Positions 1 through 6,284 of a stretch of 6,597 nucleotides of DNA are shown in pieces (position 1 is the first letter of the stretch; the number at the start of each line of letters is the position of its first letter). This stretch comes from Halobacteriales archaeon. Lineage in GTDB: Archaea; Thermoplasmatota; SW-10-69-26; JACQPN01; JAIVGT01. Under the pieces are notes generated by a model. That model had not been told where the DNA came from. It ran no database searches and saw only the letters and a program-made list of their open reading frames with translations. A program made the position numbers and the translations under genes. Where the stretch lies: assembly GCA_020201485.1 (NCBI GenBank), contig JAIVGT010000049.1, positions 1 to 6,597 of the forward strand, read 5' to 3'.

Positions 1-912
1 GACCTGCACATCTACAAGTGGGACCCCTGGGCGCAGAACCGCATCAAGACCCCCCTCGTGCAGGGCCACGAGTGGGCGGGCGAGATCAGCAAGCTGGGCA
101 GCGGCGTGCACGGCCTGAAGGTCGGCGACTACGTCAGCGGCGAGTGCCACATCGCGGACTGGACGTGCAGCGTCTGCCGCGGCGGCAACCCGCACGTGTG
201 CAAGAACATCAGCATCCTCGGCATCGACCGCCAGGGCAGCTTCGCCCAGTACATGCCCGTCCCCGCCATCAACATCTGGAAGAACGACGCCGACCTGCCC
301 CTGGAGTACGCCAGCATCCAGGACCCGCTCGGCAACGCCGTGCAGACGGCGTGGAGCGCGAACCCGGCGGGCAAGACCATCGCCATCTTCGGCCTCGGCC
401 CCATCGGGCTCATGGCCATCACCGTGGCGAAGGCGATGGGCGCGGGGCGCGTCATCGCCGTCGGGCACAAGAACCAGTTCCGCCTCGACCTGGCGAAGAA
501 GGTCGGCGCGGACCGCGTGCTGAAGAGCAGCGACGACGTCGTCGCCATCCTCAAGGAGGAGACGGGCGGCGACGGCGTGGACGAGGTGCTGGAGTTCAGC
601 GGCGCTGGAACCGCATTGCAGCAGGGCCTGGAGGCCCTGAAGCCGGCAGGCGGCATCCACCTCCTCGGCTCGTTCACGGAGAAGGTCACGCTCGACGTGA
701 CGAAGACCATCGTGTTCAAGGGCGCGCGCGTGGTCGGCATCCACGGGCGGCGCATGTTCCAGGACTGGCAGCTCATGCAGGGCCTGCTGCGCTCCCGCAA
801 GCTGAACCTCGACCCCATCATCACGCACAAGCTCCACCTCACCGAGTTCGAGAAGGGCTTCGAGGCGATGGACAGCAGCAACAGCGGCAAGGTCGTGATG
901 TACGTTGACTAA
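1..912 (+). CDS. tdh: L-threonine 3-dehydrogenase, zinc-dependent MDR family (5' end missing)
   Basis: Oxidises L-threonine to 2-amino-3-ketobutyrate in the cytoplasm, the first step of threonine breakdown to glycine. The reading frame is open from base 1 and 303 residues are visible. Comparison from memory with the 341-residue E. coli Tdh suggests about 40 N-terminal residues are missing, including the CGTD catalytic-zinc cysteine just before the window. Visible features are the GHE zinc/catalytic motif (H23, E24), a structural-zinc lobe (D53, C56, C59, C67), the Rossmann GLGPIG loop (131-136), and typical Tdh segments DPLGNAVQTA and DPIITHKL. Two oddities: the first structural-zinc ligand is Asp rather than Cys, and strand beta-2 ends in G155-H156-K157 instead of an acidic residue, which hints at NADP+ use. 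The stop overlaps the kbl start by 8 nt. Family assignment is firm because of overall similarity and the kbl neighbour; cofactor preference is inference. Confidence 0.95.
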   Translation, partial: DLHIYKWDPWAQNRIKTPLVQGHEWAGEISKLGSGVHGLKVGDYVSGECHIADWTCSVCRGGNPHVCKNISILGIDRQGSFAQYMPVPAINIWKNDADLPLEYASIQDPLGNAVQTAWSANPAGKTIAIFGLGPIGLMAITVAKAMGAGRVIAVGHKNQFRLDLAKKVGADRVLKSSDDVVAILKEETGGDGVDEVLEFSGAGTALQQGLEALKPAGGIHLLGSFTEKVTLDVTKTIVFKGARVVGIHGRRMFQDWQLMQGLLRSRKLNLDPIITHKLHLTEFEKGFEAMDSSNSGKVVMYVD

Positions 913-2101
913 GCGCAACCCGGTCAGCTTCCTGCGTGAGGAGTACCAGGACATCGTGGCCAAGGGCTTCGACTGGAAGCCGCCGACGCTGCAAGGCCCG
1001 GCCGGGCCGCGCGCCCGGTACAACGGCAAAGAGGTCCTCGTGCTCTGCGCGAACAACTACCTCAACCTCGCCAACCACCCGAAGCTGAAGCAGGCCTCCA
1101 TCGATGCGACGGAGAAGTACGGCGCGGGTAGCGGCAGCGTGCGCCCCATCGCCGGCGACATGGAGATCCACCTCGAGTGCGAGCGGCGCGTGGCGAGGTT
1201 CAAGCACATGGAGGCGGCGCTGCTCTACATGAGCGGCTTCGCCGCCAACGCCGGCCTGCTCGGCCCGCTCGCGGGCGGGGAGGTCGACGTGGTGCTCACC
1301 GACGAGCTGAACCACGGCAGCATCATCGACGGCCTGCGCCTGAGCAAGGCGGAGCGCATCATCTACAAGCACAACGACCTCGCTGACCTGGACCGCGCCC
1401 TGCAGGAGGCGGAGCGCAAGAGCGCCAAGCGCATCATGGTCGTGACCGACGGCGTGTTCAGCATGGACGGCGACATCGCCCCCCTGCCCGGCATCGTCAA
1501 GGCGGCGGAGGAGCACGGCGCGCTCGTGTACGTCGATGACGCGCACGGCGAGGGCGTGCTCGGCCAAGGAGGCAGGGGCTGCGTGGACCACTTCGGGCTC
1601 ACCGGCCGCGTGCAGGTCGAGATCGGCACGTTCAGCAAGGCGCTCGGCGTCGTCGGCGGCTACGCCGCCGGGAGCAAGGACCTGCGCAGCTTCGCCTTGA
1701 ACAAGTCGCGGAGCTGGCTGCTCAGCGCTGCTCCCGCGCCCGCCGTCGCCGGCGCAAGCATCGCCGCCATCGAGCTGCTGGAGAAGGAGCCGCAGCACGT
1801 GCAGCGCCTGTGGGAGAACACACGCTACTGGAAGCAGCAGCTGCAGCAGCTCGGCTTCGACACCGGGCGGAGCGAGACGCCCATCGTGCCGGTCATGCTC
1901 GGCGAGAGCCACGTGGCGAAGAAGTTCAGCGAGCGGCTGTTCGACCACGGCGTGTTCGCCCTGCCCATCGTGTTCCCGATGGTGGCCCGCGACAAGGCGC
2001 GCATCCGGACCATCATGAACGCCGGGCTGACGCGGCAGGACCTGGACCAAGCCCTGGAGGGGTTCGCCGCCGTGGGCCGGGAGCTGAAGGTCATCCGGTA
2101 A
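905..2101 (+). CDS. kbl: Glycine C-acetyltransferase (2-amino-3-ketobutyrate CoA ligase)
   Basis: PLP enzyme of the alpha-oxoamine synthase family. It cleaves 2-amino-3-ketobutyrate with CoA to glycine and acetyl-CoA, completing the pathway begun by the upstream tdh. The protein is 398 residues, the same length as E. coli Kbl as I recall it. Visible features are CANNYL (48-53), H137 in LNHGSIIDG (the ring-stacking His), the DGVFSMDG segment, D211 and H214 in VDDAHG, and the Schiff-base lysine K245 in GTFSKALG. The start is a TTG inside the last codons of tdh. It is chosen because the distance to the CANNYL motif then equals that in E. coli Kbl, and no ATG or GTG lies closer in frame upstream. 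No strong ribosome-binding site is visible, so translation is probably coupled to tdh. BioF or another oxoamine synthase is the alternative, but the tdh linkage argues strongly for Kbl. Confidence 0.95.
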   Translation: MTKRNPVSFLREEYQDIVAKGFDWKPPTLQGPAGPRARYNGKEVLVLCANNYLNLANHPKLKQASIDATEKYGAGSGSVRPIAGDMEIHLECERRVARFKHMEAALLYMSGFAANAGLLGPLAGGEVDVVLTDELNHGSIIDGLRLSKAERIIYKHNDLADLDRALQEAERKSAKRIMVVTDGVFSMDGDIAPLPGIVKAAEEHGALVYVDDAHGEGVLGQGGRGCVDHFGLTGRVQVEIGTFSKALGVVGGYAAGSKDLRSFALNKSRSWLLSAAPAPAVAGASIAAIELLEKEPQHVQRLWENTRYWKQQLQQLGFDTGRSETPIVPVMLGESHVAKKFSERLFDHGVFALPIVFPMVARDKARIRTIMNAGLTRQDLDQALEGFAAVGRELKVIR

Positions 2102-2112
2102 GGAAGAAGGAG

Positions 2113-2132
2113 GGAGGCGCTCGCGCGCCTCC
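2113..2132. terminator. Perfect 8-bp hairpin between convergent genes (possible terminator)
   Basis: GGAGGCGC and GCGCCTCC form a perfect 8-bp inverted repeat around a TCGC loop. It starts 11 nt after the kbl stop and ends 15 nt before the stop of the converging small membrane gene. There is no T-run on either side, and archaeal termination usually depends on oligo-T, so the role could be transcript end stability or partial termination. The fold is seen directly; the function is inferred. Confidence 0.35.
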
Positions 2133-2147
2133 GTTCGCCTTGCCTGC

Positions 2148-2438
2148 TCAGACCGTGCGCCGCGTGCCGGGCGTGCGCATGCCTTCGAGCCAGTCGCCGA
2201 CGTACACGCCGACGATGAACACGATGGTCATGATGACCCAGGCGACGAACGTGCCCACGGCGTCGGTCGCCCCGTAGCCGAGCGGGTTGATGTTCACGCC
2301 CACGCCGATGAGGGCGAAGACGATGGCGAGCACGATGCCCACGAGGACGCCGGTTTTCAAGATGCCTGCCTTGTCCTGGCGGCCGGGCTTCACGTAGCCG
2401 TACGCGATGCCGACCAGCAATGCAATCCAACCCCACAT
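2148..2438 (-). CDS. Small integral membrane protein, function unknown
   Basis: A 96-residue hydrophobic protein that I do not recognise as a named family. It begins MWGWIALL and has three probable membrane segments: a short one at about residues 2-15, a linker with K/R/Q/D (16-28), a second at about 30-50, a Gly/Asn-rich loop, and a third at about 64-87. The C-terminus is short and basic (RTPGTRRTV). The start ATG at 2436-2438 is preferred over an in-frame TTG 30 nt upstream because AAGGGA lies 5 nt before it (2444-2449), a plausible ribosome-binding site, and because it places the first hydrophobic stretch at the N-terminus. It follows ogt after 67 nt on the same strand and converges with kbl. 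Hydrophobicity pattern and GC-rich codon use support a real gene; no function can be assigned. Confidence 0.75.
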   Translation of the reverse strand: MWGWIALLVGIAYGYVKPGRQDKAGILKTGVLVGIVLAIVFALIGVGVNINPLGYGATDAVGTFVAWVIMTIVFIVGVYVGDWLEGMRTPGTRRTV

Positions 2439-2469
2439 GTGAATCCCTTGCCCCGGCCTCGTCGGCAAA

Positions 2470-2500
2470 TCGGCAAAAGGCTTGCACCAAGGTTGTGCCG
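2470..2500 (-). terminator. Weak hairpin followed by TTTT after ogt (tentative)
   Basis: On the minus strand, a few bases after the ogt stop, a short imperfect stem (GCAC/GTGC around AACCTTG) is followed by GCCTTTTGCC. In this very GC-rich DNA a T4 tract is notable and could act as a short archaeal oligo-T termination signal for ogt. Alternatively it could be a poor promoter element for the small membrane gene, whose start is about 35 nt further on. The stem is only 4 bp, so this is a low-confidence call. Confidence 0.2.
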
Positions 2501-2505
2501 AGGGC

Positions 2506-3015
2506 TCAGGCGAGCACGCCTTCCAGCCGCAGCAGGCGGCGCTTCGTGTCGAGGCCGCCTGCGTAGCCGCCGAGCTTGCCGCTGGCGTTGACGACGCGGT
2601 GGCACGGCACGATGATGGGCAGCGGGTTGCGGCTGTTCGCCATGCCGACCGCCCGGGAGGCCGTGGGCTGCCCGACCTCCGCCGCGAGCCACTTGTAGCT
2701 GCGCGTCTCGCCGTACGGGATCGTGGTCAGGGCGTCCCACACGCGGCGCTGGAACGCCGTCCCTTCGAGGACGTCGAGGGGGACGCGGAAGCGCGTGACG
2801 CTGCCGGCGAAGTAACGCTCCAGCTCCTCGACGTACGCGCGCGTCGCCTCGGCGTCGCGGACGGCAGCGCGGCCGGTGCGCGCCTCCCACGCAGCGAGCA
2901 CCTCGCGCTCCTCGCCCCCGAACTCGATGGCCGCAAGCCCCTTCGGCGTGGCGGCGACCCACAGGGGGCCGGCCGGGCTCGGCATCGAGGTGTAGCGGAG
3001 CGGTTCCGGGCTCAT
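2506..3015 (-). CDS. ogt: Methylated-DNA--[protein]-cysteine S-methyltransferase (O6-alkylguanine repair)
   Basis: Suicide DNA repair protein that moves the alkyl group from O6-alkylguanine (and less well O4-alkylthymine) onto its own cysteine. It has 169 residues, normal for the single-domain Ogt/MGMT type. It has an N-terminal RNase H-like lobe (about 1-80), then the conserved DNA-binding domain: FQRRVWDAL (88-96), IPYGET (99-104), a helix-turn-helix with SYKWLA, R121 of RAVG (the arginine finger), the Asn hinge in MANSRNPLPI, and the active-site PCHR with C138. The tail GYAGGLDTKRRLLRLEG is typical. The ATG at 3013-3015 gives standard N-terminal length; a later Met (residue 11) is possible. 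The same frame stays open far upstream through the aminotransferase gene, but that part is antisense-like shadow, not a fusion. Ogt lies 131 nt after the aminotransferase stop and may have its own promoter, though I find no convincing TATA box. Confidence 0.95.
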   Translation of the reverse strand: MSPEPLRYTSMPSPAGPLWVAATPKGLAAIEFGGEEREVLAAWEARTGRAAVRDAEATRAYVEELERYFAGSVTRFRVPLDVLEGTAFQRRVWDALTTIPYGETRSYKWLAAEVGQPTASRAVGMANSRNPLPIIVPCHRVVNASGKLGGYAGGLDTKRRLLRLEGVLA

Positions 3016-3100
3016 GCGCGGGCAAGGCTCTGGGGGCCATGAGGCTTCGGGCCAGGGGTGACCGGTAGTTTCGGTCGGCCGGAGCATGCCCCCTTGGTAC

Positions 3101-3129
3101 TCGTACGCGCGACGAACATCGTACGCGCG
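3101..3129. repeat. Two 11-bp direct repeats upstream of ogt
   Basis: TCGTACGCGCG occurs exactly at 3101-3111 and again at 3119-3129, 18 bp apart start to start, in the 131-nt gap between the aminotransferase stop and the ogt start. Each copy contains the self-complementary core CGTACG. The spacing of nearly two helical turns would suit a protein bound on one face of the DNA. However, close variants such as CGTACGCGCGCG also occur inside ogt codons (about 2831-2842), so chance in GC-rich DNA is a real alternative. Confidence 0.35.
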
Positions 3130-3146
3130 CCGCCTCGGGGCTGGAA

Positions 3147-4343
3147 CTACGCCGTGAGGCGGGCTTGCGCGGCGCGCAGGGTCTCCTCGCGCTTGGCGAA
3201 GTTGAAGCGCACGACGCTGCGCCCGTCCTCCGGCTTGCTGTGGAAGCTGCTCCCGGGCACGCAGCTTACCTTGCGCTCGCGCGTCAGCCACTCGCTGAAC
3301 GCCCGGTCGTCCACCTTCGCCGCCGCGGGGGCGTCCACGCCGTCGAAGCGCGCCATCACGTAGTAGGCCCCCTCCGGGTCCACCGCGTCGAAGCCTGCGT
3401 CCTTGAGCACTTGCAGGAGCAGCTTGCGCTTGCCGTCGTAGCTCTTCTGCAGGTCGGTGTAGTAGCTGCGGGGCAGCTTCAGCGCGGCAGCGACGCCCAA
3501 CTGCAGCGGGTGCGGCGCGCCCACGGTGAGGAAGTCGTGCGTGCGCCGGATGGCGATGCTCAGCGTCGGGTCGGCGATGATCCAGCCCACGCGCCAGCCC
3601 GTCATGCTGTACGTCTTGCTCGCGCCGCTGATCATGATGGTGCGCTCCCGCAGCCCGGGCAGCGTGGCGGGCGCGACGTGCTCCCGCCCGCCATAAAGGA
3701 TGTGCTCGTAGATCTCGTCCGTGATGAGCAGCGCGCCGCGCTCCGCGCACAGGTCGCCGATGAGCAGGAGCTCCGGCCGGGTGAAGACCTTGCCCGCGGG
3801 GTTGTTCGGCGTGTTGAGGATGACGGCTTTCGTGCGCGGGCCGAAGGCGCGCTTCAGCTCCTCCTCGTCGAACGTCCAGCCGTGCTCCTGGCGCAGGCGC
3901 ACGAAGCGCAGCTTCGCCCCGCTCATCGCCGCGTCCGGGCCGTAGTTCTCGTAGAACGGCTCGAAGACGATGACCTCGTCGCCGTCGTCGACCACGGCGA
4001 GCATCGCCGCCATCATCGCCTCCGTGCTGCCGCACGTGACGGTGATGTGCTGGTCCGGGTGCGCCTCGATGCCGTTGAACCAGCGCACCTTGTCCGCGAT
4101 GGCCTGGCGCAGCTCCGGCGCGCCCCACGTCACGCTGTATTGGTTGCGGTCCGCGTCCATCGCCCGCTTGGCCGCCTCGAGCGCTTCCGGCGGCGGGTTC
4201 CAGTCGGGGAATCCCTGCGCCAGGTTGACCGCGCCGTGCAGCATGCTGAGCCGGGTCATCTCACGGATGACCGATTCCGGGAACAGGTGGACCCGCTTCG
4301 CCAGGCGCGCGTCCTGCAGGCGGAAGTCGCGGAGCTCGGTCAC
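3147..4343 (-). CDS. Class I/II pyridoxal-phosphate aminotransferase (kynurenine/aspartate aminotransferase-like)
   Basis: Cytoplasmic fold-type I aminotransferase of 398 residues. The NLAQGFPDW segment (40-48) resembles the kynurenine/glutamine/methionine aminotransferase subgroup more than classical AspAT. Key residues visible: CGSTEAM (104-110, phosphate loop), NTPNNPAGK with N181, TDEIYE with D209 and Y212, SGASKTYSMTGWRVGW with Schiff-base lysine K243, and R379 in VVRFNFAK for the substrate carboxylate. The catalytic set is complete, so the enzyme should be active. The amino acid and keto acid used cannot be read from the sequence. The start is a GTG at 4341-4343. No ATG is nearby upstream and this gives full family length, but no clear ribosome-binding site is seen. 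It lies 37 nt after the membrane protein gene on the same strand, probably on a shared transcript. Nothing links it clearly to the tdh/kbl pathway on the other strand. Confidence 0.93.
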   Translation of the reverse strand: MTELRDFRLQDARLAKRVHLFPESVIREMTRLSMLHGAVNLAQGFPDWNPPPEALEAAKRAMDADRNQYSVTWGAPELRQAIADKVRWFNGIEAHPDQHITVTCGSTEAMMAAMLAVVDDGDEVIVFEPFYENYGPDAAMSGAKLRFVRLRQEHGWTFDEEELKRAFGPRTKAVILNTPNNPAGKVFTRPELLLIGDLCAERGALLITDEIYEHILYGGREHVAPATLPGLRERTIMISGASKTYSMTGWRVGWIIADPTLSIAIRRTHDFLTVGAPHPLQLGVAAALKLPRSYYTDLQKSYDGKRKLLLQVLKDAGFDAVDPEGAYYVMARFDGVDAPAAAKVDDRAFSEWLTRERKVSCVPGSSFHSKPEDGRSVVRFNFAKREETLRAAQARLTA

Positions 4344-4380
4344 GCGCGCGCACGCCTGTGCCGGACCAAGAAGGTTGTCC

Positions 4381-5631
4381 TCACGCCTTGGCCCCCTCGC
4401 GCTCCAGCAGCGCCGCCTCCTCGTAGCTGAGCCCGAACGTCTCCCGGAGCTGGTCGAGCAACGCGCGCTCGTCCTTGCTGATGGCCCCGTCGGCCCACGG
4501 CACGCGTGCCGCGTCGCGGTACGCCCGCGTCCGCTCGTCGGGCCCCATGTCGCCCGCCGGCTTCACGCCCGGCATCGCCGCGTCTGCCAGGCGCTCCGCC
4601 GCCCGCTGCAGCGGGGCGATGGCGAAGATGAGCAGCCCAGCGGCGGCGATGCCCAGGTACGGCCCGAGCGTGCTCTGGAAGAGCGTCTGCGCGCCGTTGC
4701 TCACCACGAAGAACACGCCGATGAACGCGGCCGCCACGGTGCTCTGCCGCAGGGTCCACTTCACGCGCACGTCGATGCCGAGCAGCTGGTGGCGGAGGAT
4801 GGCATAGGCGAGGACGAGGACGCCGAGCGTGCGCGCGATGCCGAACTGCGGCGGACCGACCCGGAGGGCGAGCGGCCCGACGGCAACGTCGATGAGCATG
4901 CTGAGCAGCGGCACGGCCAGCATCAAGAGCACGAGGTTGCGCGCGAGCCGGGCATCGGGGCCCTGGGTGCGCGCGGCGCTGCGCAGCCAGGCCACGACGC
5001 AGGCCGCGAGGAGCACGGTTTGCCCGGCCGTGGTCAGGATGAAATACGTCGTGTGCGGGAGGGCGATGATGCCGTCCCCGATGAGCGCGCCCGGGTAGAG
5101 CACGAGAGCAGCCGCCGTGAGCCCGAACGCGCGCCGGTCCGGACCTGCCTGTGCCCGGGCGAACCGGAGGCCGAGGAGGAGCACGCTGGAGAGCTGGCCG
5201 GCGACGAGGAACGTGAAGGCGACGGGGGCGACGAAGAACACCGACACGAGGGAGGTGGGAACGCTGAACGCACGGCTGACGGACGGCAGGTCCGTCACGA
5301 CCGCGACCAAGCCGATCAGCCCCACGGCTAGGCCGGGGACCATCGCGGCCCACACCAGGCGACGCTCGGATGGTCCCACCGCGCGCGGAAACCGGACCGC
5401 GACCAGCAGGAACATGACCGCCGCGGCGCTGTACAGCAACCCCTCGACCACGACCGATGCGAGCGCGAGCGCGTCCCCCTGCGACGGGTCCACGAGGTTG
5501 TCGGGCACGAGCCCTACGCCGAACGCGATGGCGAAGCCGGCGAAGGCGAGGTTTCCGCGCCGCCGCGGCCGGCGCTGGCCGACGTACAGGCCGAGCGCGG
5601 CGAACAGGACGCCGCTGCCTGCGTTGAGCAA
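4381..5631 (-). CDS. Multi-pass membrane protein: kinase-type sensor region with a short TerB-like cytoplasmic tail
   Basis: Protein of 416 residues from a TTG start, not a named family I can assign. About 10-11 hydrophobic segments fill residues 5-340. The segment around 275-350 (AILRHQLLGIDV, then a TM pair, then AIAPLQRAAERLAD) resembles the last membrane part of many multi-TM sensor histidine kinases, where the kinase domain would follow. Here no kinase, PAS or HAMP follows. Instead there is a tail of about 60 residues (361-416) with YRDAARVPWADGAISKDE and LRETFGLSYEEAALLE. This has a DG-x-I-x3-E pattern and paired helices like a TerB or EF-hand-like acidic module, often found on membrane and signalling proteins. 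A role as a membrane sensor or scaffold is inference. The N-terminus is uncertain: an ATG at 5657-5659 sits in another frame and would join this frame by loss of one T from a TTTT run. It lies between DUF151 and the aminotransferase. Confidence 0.8.
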   Translation of the reverse strand: MLNAGSGVLFAALGLYVGQRRPRRRGNLAFAGFAIAFGVGLVPDNLVDPSQGDALALASVVVEGLLYSAAAVMFLLVAVRFPRAVGPSERRLVWAAMVPGLAVGLIGLVAVVTDLPSVSRAFSVPTSLVSVFFVAPVAFTFLVAGQLSSVLLLGLRFARAQAGPDRRAFGLTAAALVLYPGALIGDGIIALPHTTYFILTTAGQTVLLAACVVAWLRSAARTQGPDARLARNLVLLMLAVPLLSMLIDVAVGPLALRVGPPQFGIARTLGVLVLAYAILRHQLLGIDVRVKWTLRQSTVAAAFIGVFFVVSNGAQTLFQSTLGPYLGIAAAGLLIFAIAPLQRAAERLADAAMPGVKPAGDMGPDERTRAYRDAARVPWADGAISKDERALLDQLRETFGLSYEEAALLEREGAKA

Positions 5632-5699
5632 AAGCGAGCGCGCTGAGGTCGAGTCCCATGACCGGGACGCCGATGTTTCTGGCGCGGCTTAGAGCTTCC

Positions 5700-6227
5700 C
5701 TACAAGCTCACGCCGAGGTCCGCGTCCGGGTCGAAGTCCGGCTTCTGCAGCTCGTCCCCTTCGCCCTCGCCCTTCACCAGGTCGGTGCGCTTGATGCTCG
5801 CCTGGTCCATGACGCTGCGTCGCACCTCGATGCGGGCGTTCACGCGCACCGCCAGGGCCAGGCAGTCGCTCGGCCGGGCGTCGAAGCGCTTCGTGTCCTT
5901 CTTCCCGTTGCGCTCGATCTCGATGTACAGGCTGGCGTAGAACGTGTTCTGCGCCAGCTCCTCGATGACGACCTTCTCCACGATGGCCCCGAGCTCGTTG
6001 AGCACGGTGCTGAACAGGTCGTGCGTCATCGGCCGTGGGCTGAGCTCCCCTTCCAGGGCGATCTGGATGTTGAGAGCCTGCGCATGGTCGATGAAGATGG
6101 GCAGCACGCGCCCCTGGAAGCCGCCGTTGCCCGGCGCGAGGAGCACGACCGGACCCTGGCTGCTCATGAGCACGTTCTCGATGCTCACCGGCACCGTGTC
6201 CTTGGCCTGCGCGGGCGGGGCGGTCAT
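5700..6227 (-). CDS. Bifunctional nuclease (BFN, DUF151) family protein
   Basis: Protein of 175 residues with the DUF151 signature: LPIFIDHAQALNIQIALEG (42-60), RPMTHDL (65-71), a valine-rich strand VEKVVIEEL, NTFYASLYIEI, and DARPSDCLALAVR (116-128). Family members have been reported to have DNase and RNase activity, and the name rests on that; the actual role in archaea is unclear. The core fold ends near residue 140. The rest is a polar, acidic tail (KGEGEGDE, DFDPDAD) of unknown purpose. No UVR domain is attached. The ATG at 6225-6227 is chosen because it gives the usual N-terminal length, and a TATA-like CTCATAAG lies about 26-33 nt upstream, which suggests a leaderless message. It heads the leftward gene row and is divergent from the TrmB-like regulator gene, which could therefore control it. 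Confidence 0.92.
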   Translation of the reverse strand: MTAPPAQAKDTVPVSIENVLMSSQGPVVLLAPGNGGFQGRVLPIFIDHAQALNIQIALEGELSPRPMTHDLFSTVLNELGAIVEKVVIEELAQNTFYASLYIEIERNGKKDTKRFDARPSDCLALAVRVNARIEVRRSVMDQASIKRTDLVKGEGEGDELQKPDFDPDADLGVSL

Positions 6228-6252
6228 CCCAAGCCGCGGGTAGGTGCGCGCC

Positions 6253-6260
6253 CCTTATGA
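6253..6260 (-). promoter_or_regulatory. TATA-like box for the DUF151 gene (possible leaderless transcript)
   Basis: The minus strand reads CTCATAAG here, an AT-rich island in very GC-rich DNA. Its centre is about 29 nt before the ATG at 6227, so an archaeal start site about 25-27 nt downstream would fall at or beside the start codon. No ribosome-binding site precedes the ATG (CTTGGG only), which agrees with leaderless translation. The match to the archaeal TATA consensus is partial. Confidence 0.4.
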
Positions 6261-6284
6261 GGATGTTGGCGTGCGTGGCGAAGG

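Noticed and set aside
839..2050. A 403-codon minus-strand frame opposite kbl
   Set aside because: Low-complexity Arg/Ala/His/Val product with no domain. The + strand frame carries the full set of Kbl catalytic motifs.
2506..4128. A continuous minus-strand frame of 540 codons that could look like an aminotransferase-Ogt fusion
   Set aside because: Only the last 169 codons encode Ogt. The upstream part is a different frame of the aminotransferase gene, rich in Arg/Ala/Gly, with no recognisable domain; it is open only because the DNA is GC-rich.
3165..5331. Long + strand frames opposite the aminotransferase and membrane protein genes
   Set aside because: Biased Arg/Ala/Glu/Asp composition and no family signal. 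The minus-strand products have clear catalytic residues or membrane helices.
4340..5659. A 439-codon minus-strand frame from the ATG at 5659
   Set aside because: After the first nine residues the product is Arg/Pro/Ala-rich with no hydrophobic segments. Only its start is of interest, as a possible true start of the membrane protein.
5658..6260. A 200-codon + strand frame opposite the DUF151 gene
   Set aside because: Shadow frame: the reverse strand holds the RPMTHDL and DARPSDCLALAVR family motifs.
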